From Galdieria sulphuraria (taxonomy: Eukaryota > Rhodophyta > Bangiophyceae > Galdieriales > Galdieriaceae), in contig NW_005178475.1 of NCBI RefSeq assembly GCF_000341285.1, positions 372,001 to 436,000 of the forward strand: a stretch of 64,000 bases of DNA. Reading direction: 5' to 3'. Shown in pieces: positions 29,721 through 40,178 of the stretch. The translations under genes were made by a program, and so were the position numbers. The number at the start of each line of letters is the position of its first letter. The stretch's first letter is position 1. Under the pieces are notes generated by a model that worked only from the letters and a program-made list of their open reading frames with translations, searched no databases and was not told the DNA's origin.

Positions 29721-31976
29721 ATGGCTGCAGTTGTTACAAATACAAACGATTGGAGCAACGAAAAAGATGGTCTTCATATATCGGAAACTGTCGTGAACAC
29801 TACTACCAATATTGATAATACCAATAACGACACTATACAAAAGGAGAACGCTTCAGGAAATCAAGACTCGGAAAAATCCCAATATGATAGCAATCAAAAG
29901 TTTCAAGATACTGTTTCCAGTTCTTTCAAAGCAACAAATGGAAAACAAGATAGTGAAACCGACTTTGCACAACTTGGTTCTTCTGACGTGGACAAAAGTT
30001 CTAAAATGCGAAAACTTTTCAACGTAAAGAAAATAACCAATGTGAAACCTAAGAAAATACGAATGCCTATTAAGCCAATTAAGAATAACAGCAATTCTTC
30101 GGCATCTATCGAAACTGCTTCCATAGACGAAAATGATATCGAATCGACAAACGAACCTTCAAACACGACGAATGATCGAAAGTTTCGAATACCTTTTCCA
30201 AAGAGAGGACAAAAAGAACAAAGCATAAATCAAGATATTTCTGATGTTTCTAGCGAAGACGAAACACCAATACCCACATTGGAAGAGAGACTTGGTGAAG
30301 AAGCACTTGAGCAGTTGAGACAAATTGCTCAAGAGTTTGTTCGTGATGAAAAAGGACAGTTTATGTTTTATATCGATCCAGCAAGATACGTCGGAAATCC
30401 CAAAAACCCAGGACCACTTATACGATATTCTTTACCTCCTCACTTTAGCGGAACCCTAGGGGCTGGTAGTTTCGGTTTAGAGTTTGATGCTGGACCTCCT
30501 ATACCAGGATATGACGGTCAGTATGGTCCAGGAGGAGCCACAGTTCCTGGAGTTCCACCTGGTCCACCTAAGCCCAGTGCCGCAACTCCAACACCAGGTG
30601 CTGCAAAACCAAAAGTAGGAGGTGGTGTGGGTGCCAAGCCACTACTCTCCGGAAGTTCTAATAAACCAGCAGCGCGACCACCAACAGAAGGTCTTCCTCA
30701 ACAAATCGACAAACCTGGTCCCAAGTCAGCTGCTCCTCCACCTGGTGGCGTTGCTGGTGGTTTGAAAGGCAAGACTAAAGAAAATGTAAAAGTGGGAAAG
30801 AAAGATAAGAAAGCATTGCATTGGAATAAAGTGCCGGTTGGTCAGTTGAATGGAACTGTTTGGGCTGATTTAAAAGATGAAGATATCGACGTGGATGTGG
30901 ATGAACTAGATGATCTGTTTGGCGTTGATCCTTCTTCTACAGGTGGAGGAGGTATTGGTGGTTCTGCTCAAGAAGAGCAGCCTCAACAGCTAGAAATATT
31001 GCCACACAAAAGAAAGCATAATATAAATGTACTCTTGGCTACCTTAAAAATGAGCTCAGACGATATTAAGGACGTTGTTAGACAATTGAAATACAAAGAA
31101 CTAGATGAAGACAAACTTCAGGCTCTGGTAGTTGTTAGTCCCACAGAAGAAGAAGAAACCGTTTTAAGAGAAATGTTTGCAGAAAAGGAAAAAGCAAACC
31201 GGACCGATAGCTTTATGATGGAATTAGCTCAACTTCCTGGTTTACGTGGTAAATTGCAATGTGCTCTTTCTGCGAAAACTTTCGACGAGGTGGCTAGAGA
31301 TGTCATTTCTGATATGAAGACTTTTACTAAAATTCCGGAAGAAATTATGAAGAGCTCGAAACTACTAAAGATTTTAGAGTTGGTGCTCCGAGTAGGAAAC
31401 ATGTTGAATGGCGGAACCAACAGGGGTGGAGCACATGGATTCAAACTGGATACTTTGCCAAGTCTTCGAACTTTCAAATCTGCCAAGGGAATTACTTTGG
31501 TACAATACATTGTTCGTCTTCTTGAAAGAAAGTATCCTGGAATTCTACCTATTGAAGATGAACTATCTCATTTGGCATCTAGTGCGCAGATATCTTTGGA
31601 AGGAATTGGAGAAGATGTGGCTCAGGTTTTAGATAGCATAACTACTGTAACGGAACAGGTTCAAAAGATTGGAGATGATCCACTTTTGGCTGCATTTAAA
31701 GCAGAAATGAATGCATTTGCAAATAGGTCTTTTCATATAAGAGATCAAATTGTCGAATTACGAGCTACTTTGGTAGAAAAATTGCAAACAATGATGGAAT
31801 GGTTCGGAGAAAGTAGGAATAAAGCAAATAGAGGTCGTCAAGAAGAAATTTTGAAGCTTCTGAGAACGTTTGTGGAAGACTTGAACACAGCGAAGAAGCA
31901 GAATGAGCTCCAAGACAAGAAAGAAGCAGAAAAAGCAATCAAGGCTGCAAAAACTGCTGCTTCCAAAGTTTCATGA
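29721..31976 (+). CDS. Formin (FH2-domain actin nucleator)
   Basis: Single exon, 751 residues from the ATG at 29721. Formins nucleate and elongate unbranched actin filaments. The first 200 residues are Asn/Ser/Lys-rich and disordered. An FH1-like stretch follows (about 240-350) that is Gly/Pro-mixed, with short runs such as PGVPPGPPKP and no long polyproline. The FH2 domain occupies about 355-740: KKALHWNKVPVGQLNGTVW, LLATLKMS, VLRVGNMLNGGTNRGGAHGF (the las-so/knob signature GNxxNGGxxRGxAxGF) and LLERKYPG. There is no GBD/FH3 or plant PTEN or membrane module, so its regulation is not obvious. Confidence 0.93.
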   Translation: MAAVVTNTNDWSNEKDGLHISETVVNTTTNIDNTNNDTIQKENASGNQDSEKSQYDSNQKFQDTVSSSFKATNGKQDSETDFAQLGSSDVDKSSKMRKLFNVKKITNVKPKKIRMPIKPIKNNSNSSASIETASIDENDIESTNEPSNTTNDRKFRIPFPKRGQKEQSINQDISDVSSEDETPIPTLEERLGEEALEQLRQIAQEFVRDEKGQFMFYIDPARYVGNPKNPGPLIRYSLPPHFSGTLGAGSFGLEFDAGPPIPGYDGQYGPGGATVPGVPPGPPKPSAATPTPGAAKPKVGGGVGAKPLLSGSSNKPAARPPTEGLPQQIDKPGPKSAAPPPGGVAGGLKGKTKENVKVGKKDKKALHWNKVPVGQLNGTVWADLKDEDIDVDVDELDDLFGVDPSSTGGGGIGGSAQEEQPQQLEILPHKRKHNINVLLATLKMSSDDIKDVVRQLKYKELDEDKLQALVVVSPTEEEETVLREMFAEKEKANRTDSFMMELAQLPGLRGKLQCALSAKTFDEVARDVISDMKTFTKIPEEIMKSSKLLKILELVLRVGNMLNGGTNRGGAHGFKLDTLPSLRTFKSAKGITLVQYIVRLLERKYPGILPIEDELSHLASSAQISLEGIGEDVAQVLDSITTVTEQVQKIGDDPLLAAFKAEMNAFANRSFHIRDQIVELRATLVEKLQTMMEWFGESRNKANRGRQEEILKLLRTFVEDLNTAKKQNELQDKKEAEKAIKAAKTAASKVS

Positions 31977-32071
31977 TTTGTAATGACTGGCATTCAGGTT
32001 GTACAACATTGATGTTTATTTTATATATCTATATATATGTATGTATCTGCGCATATGGTTTTCGTTTTGTG

Positions 32072-34352
32072 CTAGTCGAATATAGTACGTTCTATTAAAA
32101 GCTGCCTTTTCTGCGATAAATGAATGACACCGCAATATTGTAGCTCCATCATTTTTTTCCAAAATTCTATCCATAGTTTGTCTCTTTCAGATGAGGAGAG
32201 ATCGTCAGTATAGTTATTTTTTTCTATCCACATTTGAAGACTCTTCTCGAACCATTCTATGGGCCCAATTCGCTTTTTTCCTTTAGGCATAGAACATACA
32301 ATGCATTGATGATACTTGGAACATTCAAAGTTATCTTTGTTTCTAGTAAGCCACTGTTTTCGACAAAGAGTATTATAACCACTTATTTGGAGAAGACGAG
32401 TAAACGAGGAATAAGTGAATAGTTGAGCGAATGGGTTGGAGAAAGTTTGATCGATGAAATTGACGAGTCTAAGCAGCAGATGCATCACATCTAAATGCAT
32501 TCTATTGATGTCTCCGTTTGGTCGCTTTCTCAAAGTTTGCAACATCGCTTTTCTTCGTTTGGCTGCGTTCCAATTTCTATTCAAACAAGACTCAGTTTTC
32601 AAACTGGATTCTTGCATTTCTGTATTATCCGAAACTCCTTCTTCCGAGATGTGGATAAGTTTCGAAAAGGATTCTTCGATTTCCTTTCTCCATTCGCTGC
32701 CTTCAAGTTGTGGTTCCAAATTCAACCACCATTTTGTGAGAGTTTCACTTAGCTTTGAAGCGGGAACATGTGTGTATAGCGCAGACTTGATATTTTCCAT
32801 GCTCTTTTCTTTGCTCAAAACTCCATTCAAAGCAGCTTCATACAAGTCGAGAGGTGGAGCATATATTGAACAAGATGTTAGGATATCCTTAGAAATCCAC
32901 TGCAAGATACCGTGTGCGACGTTCTTATCCCTAATTGTACGTTGCATATGAACATTGAACTCGTCGAATGTTTTCTAGACAAGACATAGTGAGTTCAAAA
33001 TATGACATATTATAGTTGCAACAACACATACGATACCCTGTTTCTCCAAAATTGAATGTAGATGCTTATCCTGAAAAATGCTTTCATTGTCCTTGGATAA
33101 ATGAGATTAGAAGTATAGTTGGCAAAATCAGAGAGTTACCTTTAAATACTTGAGTGGATTTGAAGAAAAGAAATCAAACCAAATGAGTTTTAGGAATCTC
33201 AAAAATTCGAAGACGGAAATTTTATCACAAGTAACCTTCTTTCGCAAAAAAGATAACACTTGAGATGAAATATCAAAGGGAGGAACTCTGAAGACGAAAA
33301 TCTGACGAGAGCTTTTCAGATACAACGATGACCAAGTTATCAAAGACTTACGTTTTCCAGGACTTGTATGAGTGCATCTGTAGACGTGGAATCATGAACA
33401 GGATAAAACGCAATGGAAAATCTGCCTTGACATTCGACCTTTGCCTTGAACAGTGAGAGCTCCTCATTGGCAAAAGTAAAAAGACAAAATTTTACTCGCT
33501 GCTTTCTCAAGGCGCTTATCCACTGAATGAATTTTATCAAAATAGAATCAGGAATAAGATAAATGTCTAAAGAGATTCTGCTTAAAAAATTGTGGCAGAA
33601 CAAATAAAAAGAACAAACCTTCTATTAGAATTATAACGTTGACTGCAATTCCATGGTTAGAGACGTCATGATACCACTGCAATAAGAAATCAGCAGGAGG
33701 TTCTACAGAACCTGGATCCACTTTGATACAGTCGTTTTGACTCAACTCTGGTAAATAGTCTTTGAAAATCTCCTTTGAAATGCACTGTTCCACTAGTGCT
33801 CTTACTGCAAGCGACAAACTCTGGAAATCGGTAGAACGGAGTCGTATTACCAATTGACGAAAGTTGGAGTCCACCTTTTGAGAATAGTCTAATACCTAGA
33901 ATCGTGAATACCGACAGAATAATTGGGAAGAGTTGAAGTGGAGTTCTTACTTGTTGCACCAAGTGAGGATATACGTGTTCAGTCTCATCACTTGAGAGAG
34001 ACACGATTGGAAGCGAGAATTCCACAAAGGTTTCCTTTAAGACTCGGTAGATGTTCTGAACAACTTGTTCTTTGTGTTTTTGAATAGACAGATAAAACTC
34101 ATCCTTTATACGTTCCCAGGACTCTCGAAAACTACAACATAGAAAGCTTTCTTTTGAGCAACTATTCACAATAACGTCGCAAGTCAAGCCATCTTTAGGA
34201 GCCGGTGCAACGATTCTCTTTCTTTTATTAGGTTCTTTGGTCGTTTCGCAACATCTACTGGCCTCTGAGAATACTTGAATAGCAGCCTGTATCATTGGTT
34301 TGCTACTGAAACAAAATGCGCGCCAAGAACTTGAATTGCTTTTTATCTTCAT
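32072..34352 (-). CDS. ORC3: Origin recognition complex subunit 3 (ORC3)
   Basis: Exons from the start: 34352-33951, 33895-33619, 33566-33352, 33301-33140, 33091-33032, 32974-32072; 672 residues. ORC3 is part of the six-subunit complex that marks replication origins. It is a divergent AAA+-like subunit without working ATP motifs. Matches to animal ORC3 include FRESWERIKDEFYLSIQK near the start, the central block VDSNFRQLVIRLRSTDFQSL, VNVIILIEDIYLIPDSIL (Walker-B-like position) and LKLIWFDFFSSNPLKYL. Each intron is 48-57 nt and the six exons give one frame of the usual family length. The C-terminus matches the winged-helix half weakly. Confidence 0.82.
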
Positions 34353-34555
34353 CAAAATTTGTTTGTTACTTTGAGACTACAGATGCTAAACGATTTATTC
34401 TTTCCAAACTACAAGTTATTTCAATGCGTCATCTCTCTGATTACAAATTTACAAAGAGAATAATACAAGTTTAAAAGTTGAAAACGCTTATATTCGGTAA
34501 TGACCAAAAAGATCCTTCGCAAAAATAATAATCGATAAAATACAGAACTTTTGAC

Positions 34556-37069
34556 TTAGGACTGAACTCTAAGAGTTGCACAAGCATCCATCGCCAAAGT
34601 GGAACTTTCAAGTTCCGAAAGCAAATCCATATCGAACCAAGAAAAGTTTACATGAGATATTGTCCGACTGTGCCTCTTCTGCATTTCAACACCAGAAGAA
34701 TGATATTTTTTCCTATTCAATAAAAACATTTCATTGAATTTGGAATATATCTCCTTCAAATAAGAATGATGAGGATCTATTTGAAATGCGAGATGAAAGA
34801 GTTCGTTTGCCTTGGCCTCGTTTCCTTGGCGAAATTCAAACAACGCATAAGAAATATAAAGGTGTACATGCTTAGGAGCTTGTTGAATACCCTCTTTAAA
34901 TAATTCTTTTGCTCGAATAATCGAGCCATGATGTTCTTCAAGCATACCATATACGTTCCAAACAGGGCCATGTGTATTATCACATTTCAAAGCTTCCTCC
35001 AATAACCTTCGCGCTTGCTCTACAGCGCCTGCTCGAAGTTCGCAACATGCCCACGTATGATATAATCTTACATGAGAATAACTGAAGGGTAGAAGAGAGC
35101 CTCGTTTAAATATTTCCCTAGCTCTATGCATGTTTCCACTCTGCGCCTCCAATAAACCTAGAGCTTGCCACAATGCTACATGTGTTGAACAATTCTGTAT
35201 TCCTCTCTTTAGCAAATCTCGCGCTACTTCGTATCTCCCTTGAGAAAGTTCAAAGACACCCCATGCCTGCCATGCATGAGCATGAAAAGGATCACATTGG
35301 ATAGCTTCCTCAAAATTTCTTCTTATCGAGAATGGCAACTGTGTTCCTGCTTGGTTGCTTTTTGCAACCCAATCAGGTTCCTTCAATATTGCTACATAAC
35401 ATAAGGCAAGACCTAGGTATAACAGCGAATTTCGTGGATAGCGTGAAATACCTTGTTCGAAACTATGAATGGCCTCCTTATAATTCCTTTGCAACAGTTC
35501 CAAATAACCCAACGAATGCCATACAAATGAATTATCTTCATAAGCACATTTGGTTCCTTCCAATAGCAATTGTTTAGCTTTGGAGATATCATTGCAATAT
35601 TTTAGTTCCAATTGTGCATATCCATGCAATATACAAGGAGAACAGACTTTCCGCATGCCATCTTCTAATATGGCACGAGCTGCCTGCAGATTCCCTTGTC
35701 TAGCTTCATATAGAGCATATGCATTATAAGTAGGACTATGCAAGGTATCAACAAGTAGAGCTCGTTGAAACAACATACGAGCTGCTTCAAAGTTTGCCTC
35801 TTGCTCTTCCATGAGAGCCCAAGCTACAAAAGCAGGAGCATTTGGCCGAATATCAATACTTTTTTGGAATAGTTCTCTTGCTTTGTTCAAGTTTCCTGCC
35901 CTTTGTTCCAATGTAGCCCATGTCTGCACAATACTACAGTCTGCTACATATATACGGGATGCTTTCTCCAGTAATTGCCTAGCAATATCAACATGATTCA
36001 ATTTCTCCTCTAAGATTGCCCAAAAACTGTAAATAGCAACATTGATAGGACCTCCAACGGTCTCTGCAAGTTGTATCCACCTCCGAGCATTCAACCAATT
36101 TTTACATTTATACTCCAGTTTTGCCAAAGCAAAGTATGTTTCGGACTCTACTGGACACTCTGATACAGCTTTGGATAAAAGTTCCATTGCCAAAGATATA
36201 TTTCCAAAACTTTCTTCTACATTGGCCCATGCTCTATATAGTCCAGCCTTGGCATTCCAACTTGCTCTTCGTTTTATCTTTTCTTGAGGTGGAAAAGTAT
36301 TTAATTTCTTTAGTGCCATTTCAAAGACATCTCTAGACTGCTGAATATTTCCACATTTTGCTTCCAACATTCCCAAGGCTATGAAAACTTCCAAATTAGC
36401 GTCCATCTGTAAACACTCATGAAACAACTCTCTTGCTCTTTCAATGTTTCCTAACCTCTGTTCCATCAAACCCCAGGCTTGATAAATATATCCATTATCC
36501 ATTTCAATAGATAAACCCTTTTGAAATAGTTGTCGAGCTGTATCGGGAAAGCCTGCTTTGTATTCAAAGACAGCATAGGCATGCAATAGTCGGACATTTT
36601 CAGGACAACGTTCGATAGCCTCGTTCAAAAAACGACGTATTTCTTCTACGCCAAAACACTGCTTCATCATTAACTTTGCAAGAGCAAGCCATGAGTGGGC
36701 ATCTGTCAAATCTAACTCCAAACACTGCGTTAATAATTTTCTTGCCAGTTTCCAGTTTCCATTGCCTTCCGCCTTCTTTGCAGCTTGAAAACGCTCACGA
36801 ACTAATTTCTTTATCAATCTTTTGCTTCCAATATATTGACAATGGTTCACCATAGATTGTTCCTTATGGTTGGCATCATGTTCACTGTTAATCGAGGAAC
36901 AAGTGAGGTATTCCAGAGAAAACGATTTCCTCCTATTTCCATAATAGCAGAGAGGGAAAGATACACTTTTATCCACAGAAACTCTTCTTATATTCTGTAT
37001 TTTTCTACAAGAAGGACAAGTGTTCCAACTTTGGCTATTCAAAAAAGCTTGTAATGAAACCGAAGCCAT
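34556..37069 (-). CDS. HAT/TPR-repeat protein, HCF107/Mbb1-like
   Basis: Single exon, 837 residues from the ATG at 37069. After an N-terminal stretch with Ser, Lys and Arg but few acids (a likely plastid transit peptide) and a linker, nearly the whole protein is made of about 17 repeats of 34 residues with the pattern WxxWAxxExxxGNxxxARxLFxxA, for example AWGLMEQRLGNIERARELF and TWATLEQRAGNLNKARELF. This is the RNA-binding HAT/TPR array of Chlamydomonas Mbb1 and plant HCF107, which protect the psbB/psbH mRNAs in chloroplasts. The same target here is inference. The start is head to head with EF4, 76 bp apart. Confidence 0.85.
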   Translation of the reverse strand: MASVSLQAFLNSQSWNTCPSCRKIQNIRRVSVDKSVSFPLCYYGNRRKSFSLEYLTCSSINSEHDANHKEQSMVNHCQYIGSKRLIKKLVRERFQAAKKAEGNGNWKLARKLLTQCLELDLTDAHSWLALAKLMMKQCFGVEEIRRFLNEAIERCPENVRLLHAYAVFEYKAGFPDTARQLFQKGLSIEMDNGYIYQAWGLMEQRLGNIERARELFHECLQMDANLEVFIALGMLEAKCGNIQQSRDVFEMALKKLNTFPPQEKIKRRASWNAKAGLYRAWANVEESFGNISLAMELLSKAVSECPVESETYFALAKLEYKCKNWLNARRWIQLAETVGGPINVAIYSFWAILEEKLNHVDIARQLLEKASRIYVADCSIVQTWATLEQRAGNLNKARELFQKSIDIRPNAPAFVAWALMEEQEANFEAARMLFQRALLVDTLHSPTYNAYALYEARQGNLQAARAILEDGMRKVCSPCILHGYAQLELKYCNDISKAKQLLLEGTKCAYEDNSFVWHSLGYLELLQRNYKEAIHSFEQGISRYPRNSLLYLGLALCYVAILKEPDWVAKSNQAGTQLPFSIRRNFEEAIQCDPFHAHAWQAWGVFELSQGRYEVARDLLKRGIQNCSTHVALWQALGLLEAQSGNMHRAREIFKRGSLLPFSYSHVRLYHTWACCELRAGAVEQARRLLEEALKCDNTHGPVWNVYGMLEEHHGSIIRAKELFKEGIQQAPKHVHLYISYALFEFRQGNEAKANELFHLAFQIDPHHSYLKEIYSKFNEMFLLNRKKYHSSGVEMQKRHSRTISHVNFSWFDMDLLSELESSTLAMDACATLRVQS

Positions 37070-37145
37070 AGTAACAGATCCACCTTTGACCTCGTGATGA
37101 CCGCCACCCAAAGCAAATGGAACATTTCATTTTGTTGAGGATTGG

Positions 37146-39495
37146 ATGTCTCTTTTTCATTGGAAAAGTTTTTCTAAGAAGCTTTGTCTTTATTCATGGA
37201 AAGATTGGAGAAGATTGTGTTCAAAAGTACCTCTTGATATCCACAAACGTTCTTCCTCAGTTGCTGACAAAACCTCTTCAAGCTTTCTTTCTGATGGTAA
37301 GTGTAACTTTGCACCAGTACTAAGGAAGATAATATTTGCTGGGTTGTTTTAGTGGATAATGATAAACCTGTGGATAAAGAGTTCATCCGCAATTTCTCTA
37401 TTATAGCTCACGTAGATCATGGCAAGTCTACTTTGGCAGACCGTTTGTTACAGTTTACTGGAACTATTGCTCCTGAAAAATTTCGCGACCAGTACTTGGA
37501 TAATATGGACATTGAGCGTGAAAGAGGCATTACCATAAAAATGAGAGCAGCTCGATTATGGTATCGTTCCAAAGATGGAAGTCGTTATTTGCTCAACTTG
37601 ATAGATACTCCTGGCCATGTTGACTTTTCCTATGAAGTGAGTAGGTCTTTAGCAGCAGTGGAAGGTTGTCTTCTTGTTGTAGACGCTAGCCAAGGTGTTC
37701 AAGCGCAGACAATTGCCAATGTAGATCTTGCGTTGGAAAATAATTTAGAAATCGTCCCAGTTTTGAACAAAGTTGATCTTACCACTGCAGAGCCAGATAA
37801 AGTATGTCAAGAAATATCTCAGGTCATAGGTATTGATGCCTCTAGAGCTGTAAGAGCTTCTGCGAAATTTGGTATTGGCGTAGAGGAAATTTTGGAGGAA
37901 ATAGTTCACTTGATACCTCCTCCAAAAGGGCAAGTGGAAGCATCACTACAGGCACTTATTTTCGATAGCTATTTTGATCCATATCGCGGAGTTGTTGTAT
38001 TTGTTCGAGTGAAGAATGGAGAGATTCGCACTGGAATGAAAATCAGGTTTATGGCTACAGGAGTTGAACATAGTGTTGAACAAGTTGGCATTCTAACTCC
38101 AGATGAAGTTGTTCGAACAAGTGGAGTGCTTTCCTGTGGAGAAGTTGGCTTTATCAAAGCTGGAATCAAGTCTTTACATGATGCTCCAGTATGCTTCTTT
38201 GTTATCTTTGAGTTCATAAGCTCACTTTCATTAGGTAGGGGACACAATCACTGGTTGTGACAATCCAACGCAAGAGCCTTTGCAAGGTTATAAACCTGCA
38301 AAGTCTATGGTATTTTGTGGACTTTATCCTGCCGATTCAGCCACATTATTCGAAAATTTAAGAGCAGCGTTGGAGAGATTGTCCTTGAATGATTCTAGTA
38401 TTTCCTTTCAACCTGAGTCTTCTTCGGTCTTAGGAAAAGGTTTTCGTGTAGGATTCCTAGGTATGTTGCACATGGAAGTTGTAAAGGTAAGTTTAGCATA
38501 ATTTGCTCCCCAACTACTAAATTTCATTCAAAAAGGAAAGATTGAAGAGAGAATACGAGTTGGAACTTTTAACTTCTGCTCCCAGTGTGGTATACAAGTT
38601 TAGAAATTTCAAAGGTGAATACTTTATGGAAAGTAATCCTTCCAAGATTCCAAATGATGCTAGACACTTTGAAGAACCGTTTGTCAAGTTGGATATTGTT
38701 TGTCCAGACCAATTTAATGGAACGATATTGGAGCTTTGTCAGGTGAATACATTGTTCATCTGATTGGTTATGTTTGTAATGACCATTGACTTTTGGAATA
38801 GAATCATCGAGCAAGTTTGGAAGATATGCGCTATGTTTCTAATGGACGAATTCTTCTCAAGTTCCTCATTCCTCTAGCAGAAGTTTTGACGAATTTTTAT
38901 GACCACGTCAAGTCTCGAACAAGAGGTTTCGGGAGCATGGATTATGAGTTTCATAGCTATAGGTAAGCACAGATAGCGATATTTTTGTCAAGATGCAGTG
39001 ATTTCAAAAATGTTATTTGCCAGACCTAGTGACCTCGTAAAGTTGGATATAGCTGTGGCAGGAGATGTTGTAGAAGGCTTATCTTGTGTCGTACATCGCG
39101 ACCAGGCTTACATTAAAGGAAAGGAAATCATTGAAAAACTAAAGCAGTATATTCCGCGTCATCAGTTTAAGGTTGTGTTGCAAGCTATGATTAGTACCAA
39201 AGTAGGACTAGTGTAATGCTTCTGATTCCCTACCATGAACAACTAACTTGTCAGGTAATTGCTTCCGACTTTATTCAACCTTTGCGAAAGGATGTTTTGG
39301 CAAAATGTTATGGTGGAGATGTGTCAAGGTCAGACATTGTTATCTATCAATGATAAATATGCTCTTGATGAACAGTAAAATAGGAAGAAAAAGTTATTGG
39401 AAAGACAGAAAGAAGGGAAAGAGAAATTGCGACAGTTGGGGAAAGTTCGTTTATCACCTGAAGCATTTGCAGCAGTAATAGCCCAAAAATTTTGA
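37146..39495 (+). CDS. lepA: Elongation factor 4 (LepA/GUF1), organellar
   Basis: Exons 37146-37296, 37353-38188, 38235-38486, 38536-38742, 38802-38962, 39024-39201, 39255-39328, 39384-39495; 656 residues. EF4 is a ribosomal back-translocating GTPase of bacteria, mitochondria and chloroplasts. GTPase motifs are complete: [28 protein letters not shown] and SAKFG. The EF4-specific C-terminus is present ([19 protein letters not shown], then [18 protein letters not shown]). The first 60 residues are basic and Ser-rich, as in a transit peptide, but I cannot decide between plastid and mitochondrion. It has eight exons although most neighbours have few. Confidence 0.95.
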
Positions 39496-39567
39496 ATTCG
39501 AAAACTTGTTTATTCCTTGAAACCAAAGAAACTTTTAGATTTGTAAAAATGGGCATCAATAGCCTTG

Positions 39568-40080
39568 TTAGGCTTGAGGATATGTTGAGGAGGCTGTGGA
39601 TACGTTGGTTGTGTTCAACTTGGTTTGGGTTTGCGGACTCAAAGACAGTCTTATGTGTATCCCTGCTTTTGAGTATTTTTGAACAACTAGGAATAATAGT
39701 ATCAAGGAACCAATCAAAGATAACCAGGAAAACGCCACCGATACTGGAGTGTTGACACTTTCACCGTGTACACTGGAAGTAACCCCTGTTCCTGCTGCCC
39801 ACAGAAGAACTAGAAATATGATTGGAATATACTGAAATTTCAAGACTCTTTCCAATTGAAACAAATAAAATATCAGCAAAGTAGAAGTGATAAGAAATGA
39901 CAAAACACCGCAGGCAATAGAGAATCCGCAATATCCATTACAATGACTTGCCACTGATGCAACATCTGCAGCTCCCCCAAACACAACTATTGAGGATATC
40001 CAAACAAATAAATAACAAGAAACAAAGTAAATTTCAGAACCACTATTTTCTTCAAACCGATCTTCTTTAAAGTCTACCAT
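39568..40080 (-). CDS. Four-helix membrane protein, CASP/MARVEL-like
   Basis: Single exon, 170 residues. Four hydrophobic helices are seen at about 18-38 (YFVSCYLFVWISSIVVFGGA), 50-70, 82-102 and 112-135, with short loops, an acidic N-terminus and a Ser/Thr-rich tail. The second loop has a Cys pair (SHCNGYCGF). The layout resembles MARVEL or CASP-like proteins of plants, but no diagnostic residue settles this. It may be compared with the other unknown membrane protein at 3507-4390. It ends 72 bp from the EF4 stop in convergent orientation. Confidence 0.6.
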   Translation of the reverse strand: MVDFKEDRFEENSGSEIYFVSCYLFVWISSIVVFGGAADVASVASHCNGYCGFSIACGVLSFLITSTLLIFYLFQLERVLKFQYIPIIFLVLLWAAGTGVTSSVHGESVNTPVSVAFSWLSLIGSLILLFLVVQKYSKAGIHIRLSLSPQTQTKLNTTNVSTASSTYPQA

Positions 40081-40178
40081 TTGACCTCACCACTTAATTC
40101 TTTAACGAATTGTCCCTCAAAATACAGTCTCCGCACATTTGTAGGGACGTTCCCTTCGTGGCGCCACGTGGAGCTAAT

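Noticed and set aside
32454-32951. 165-codon plus-strand frame
   Set aside because: Antisense shadow of the last ORC3 exon.
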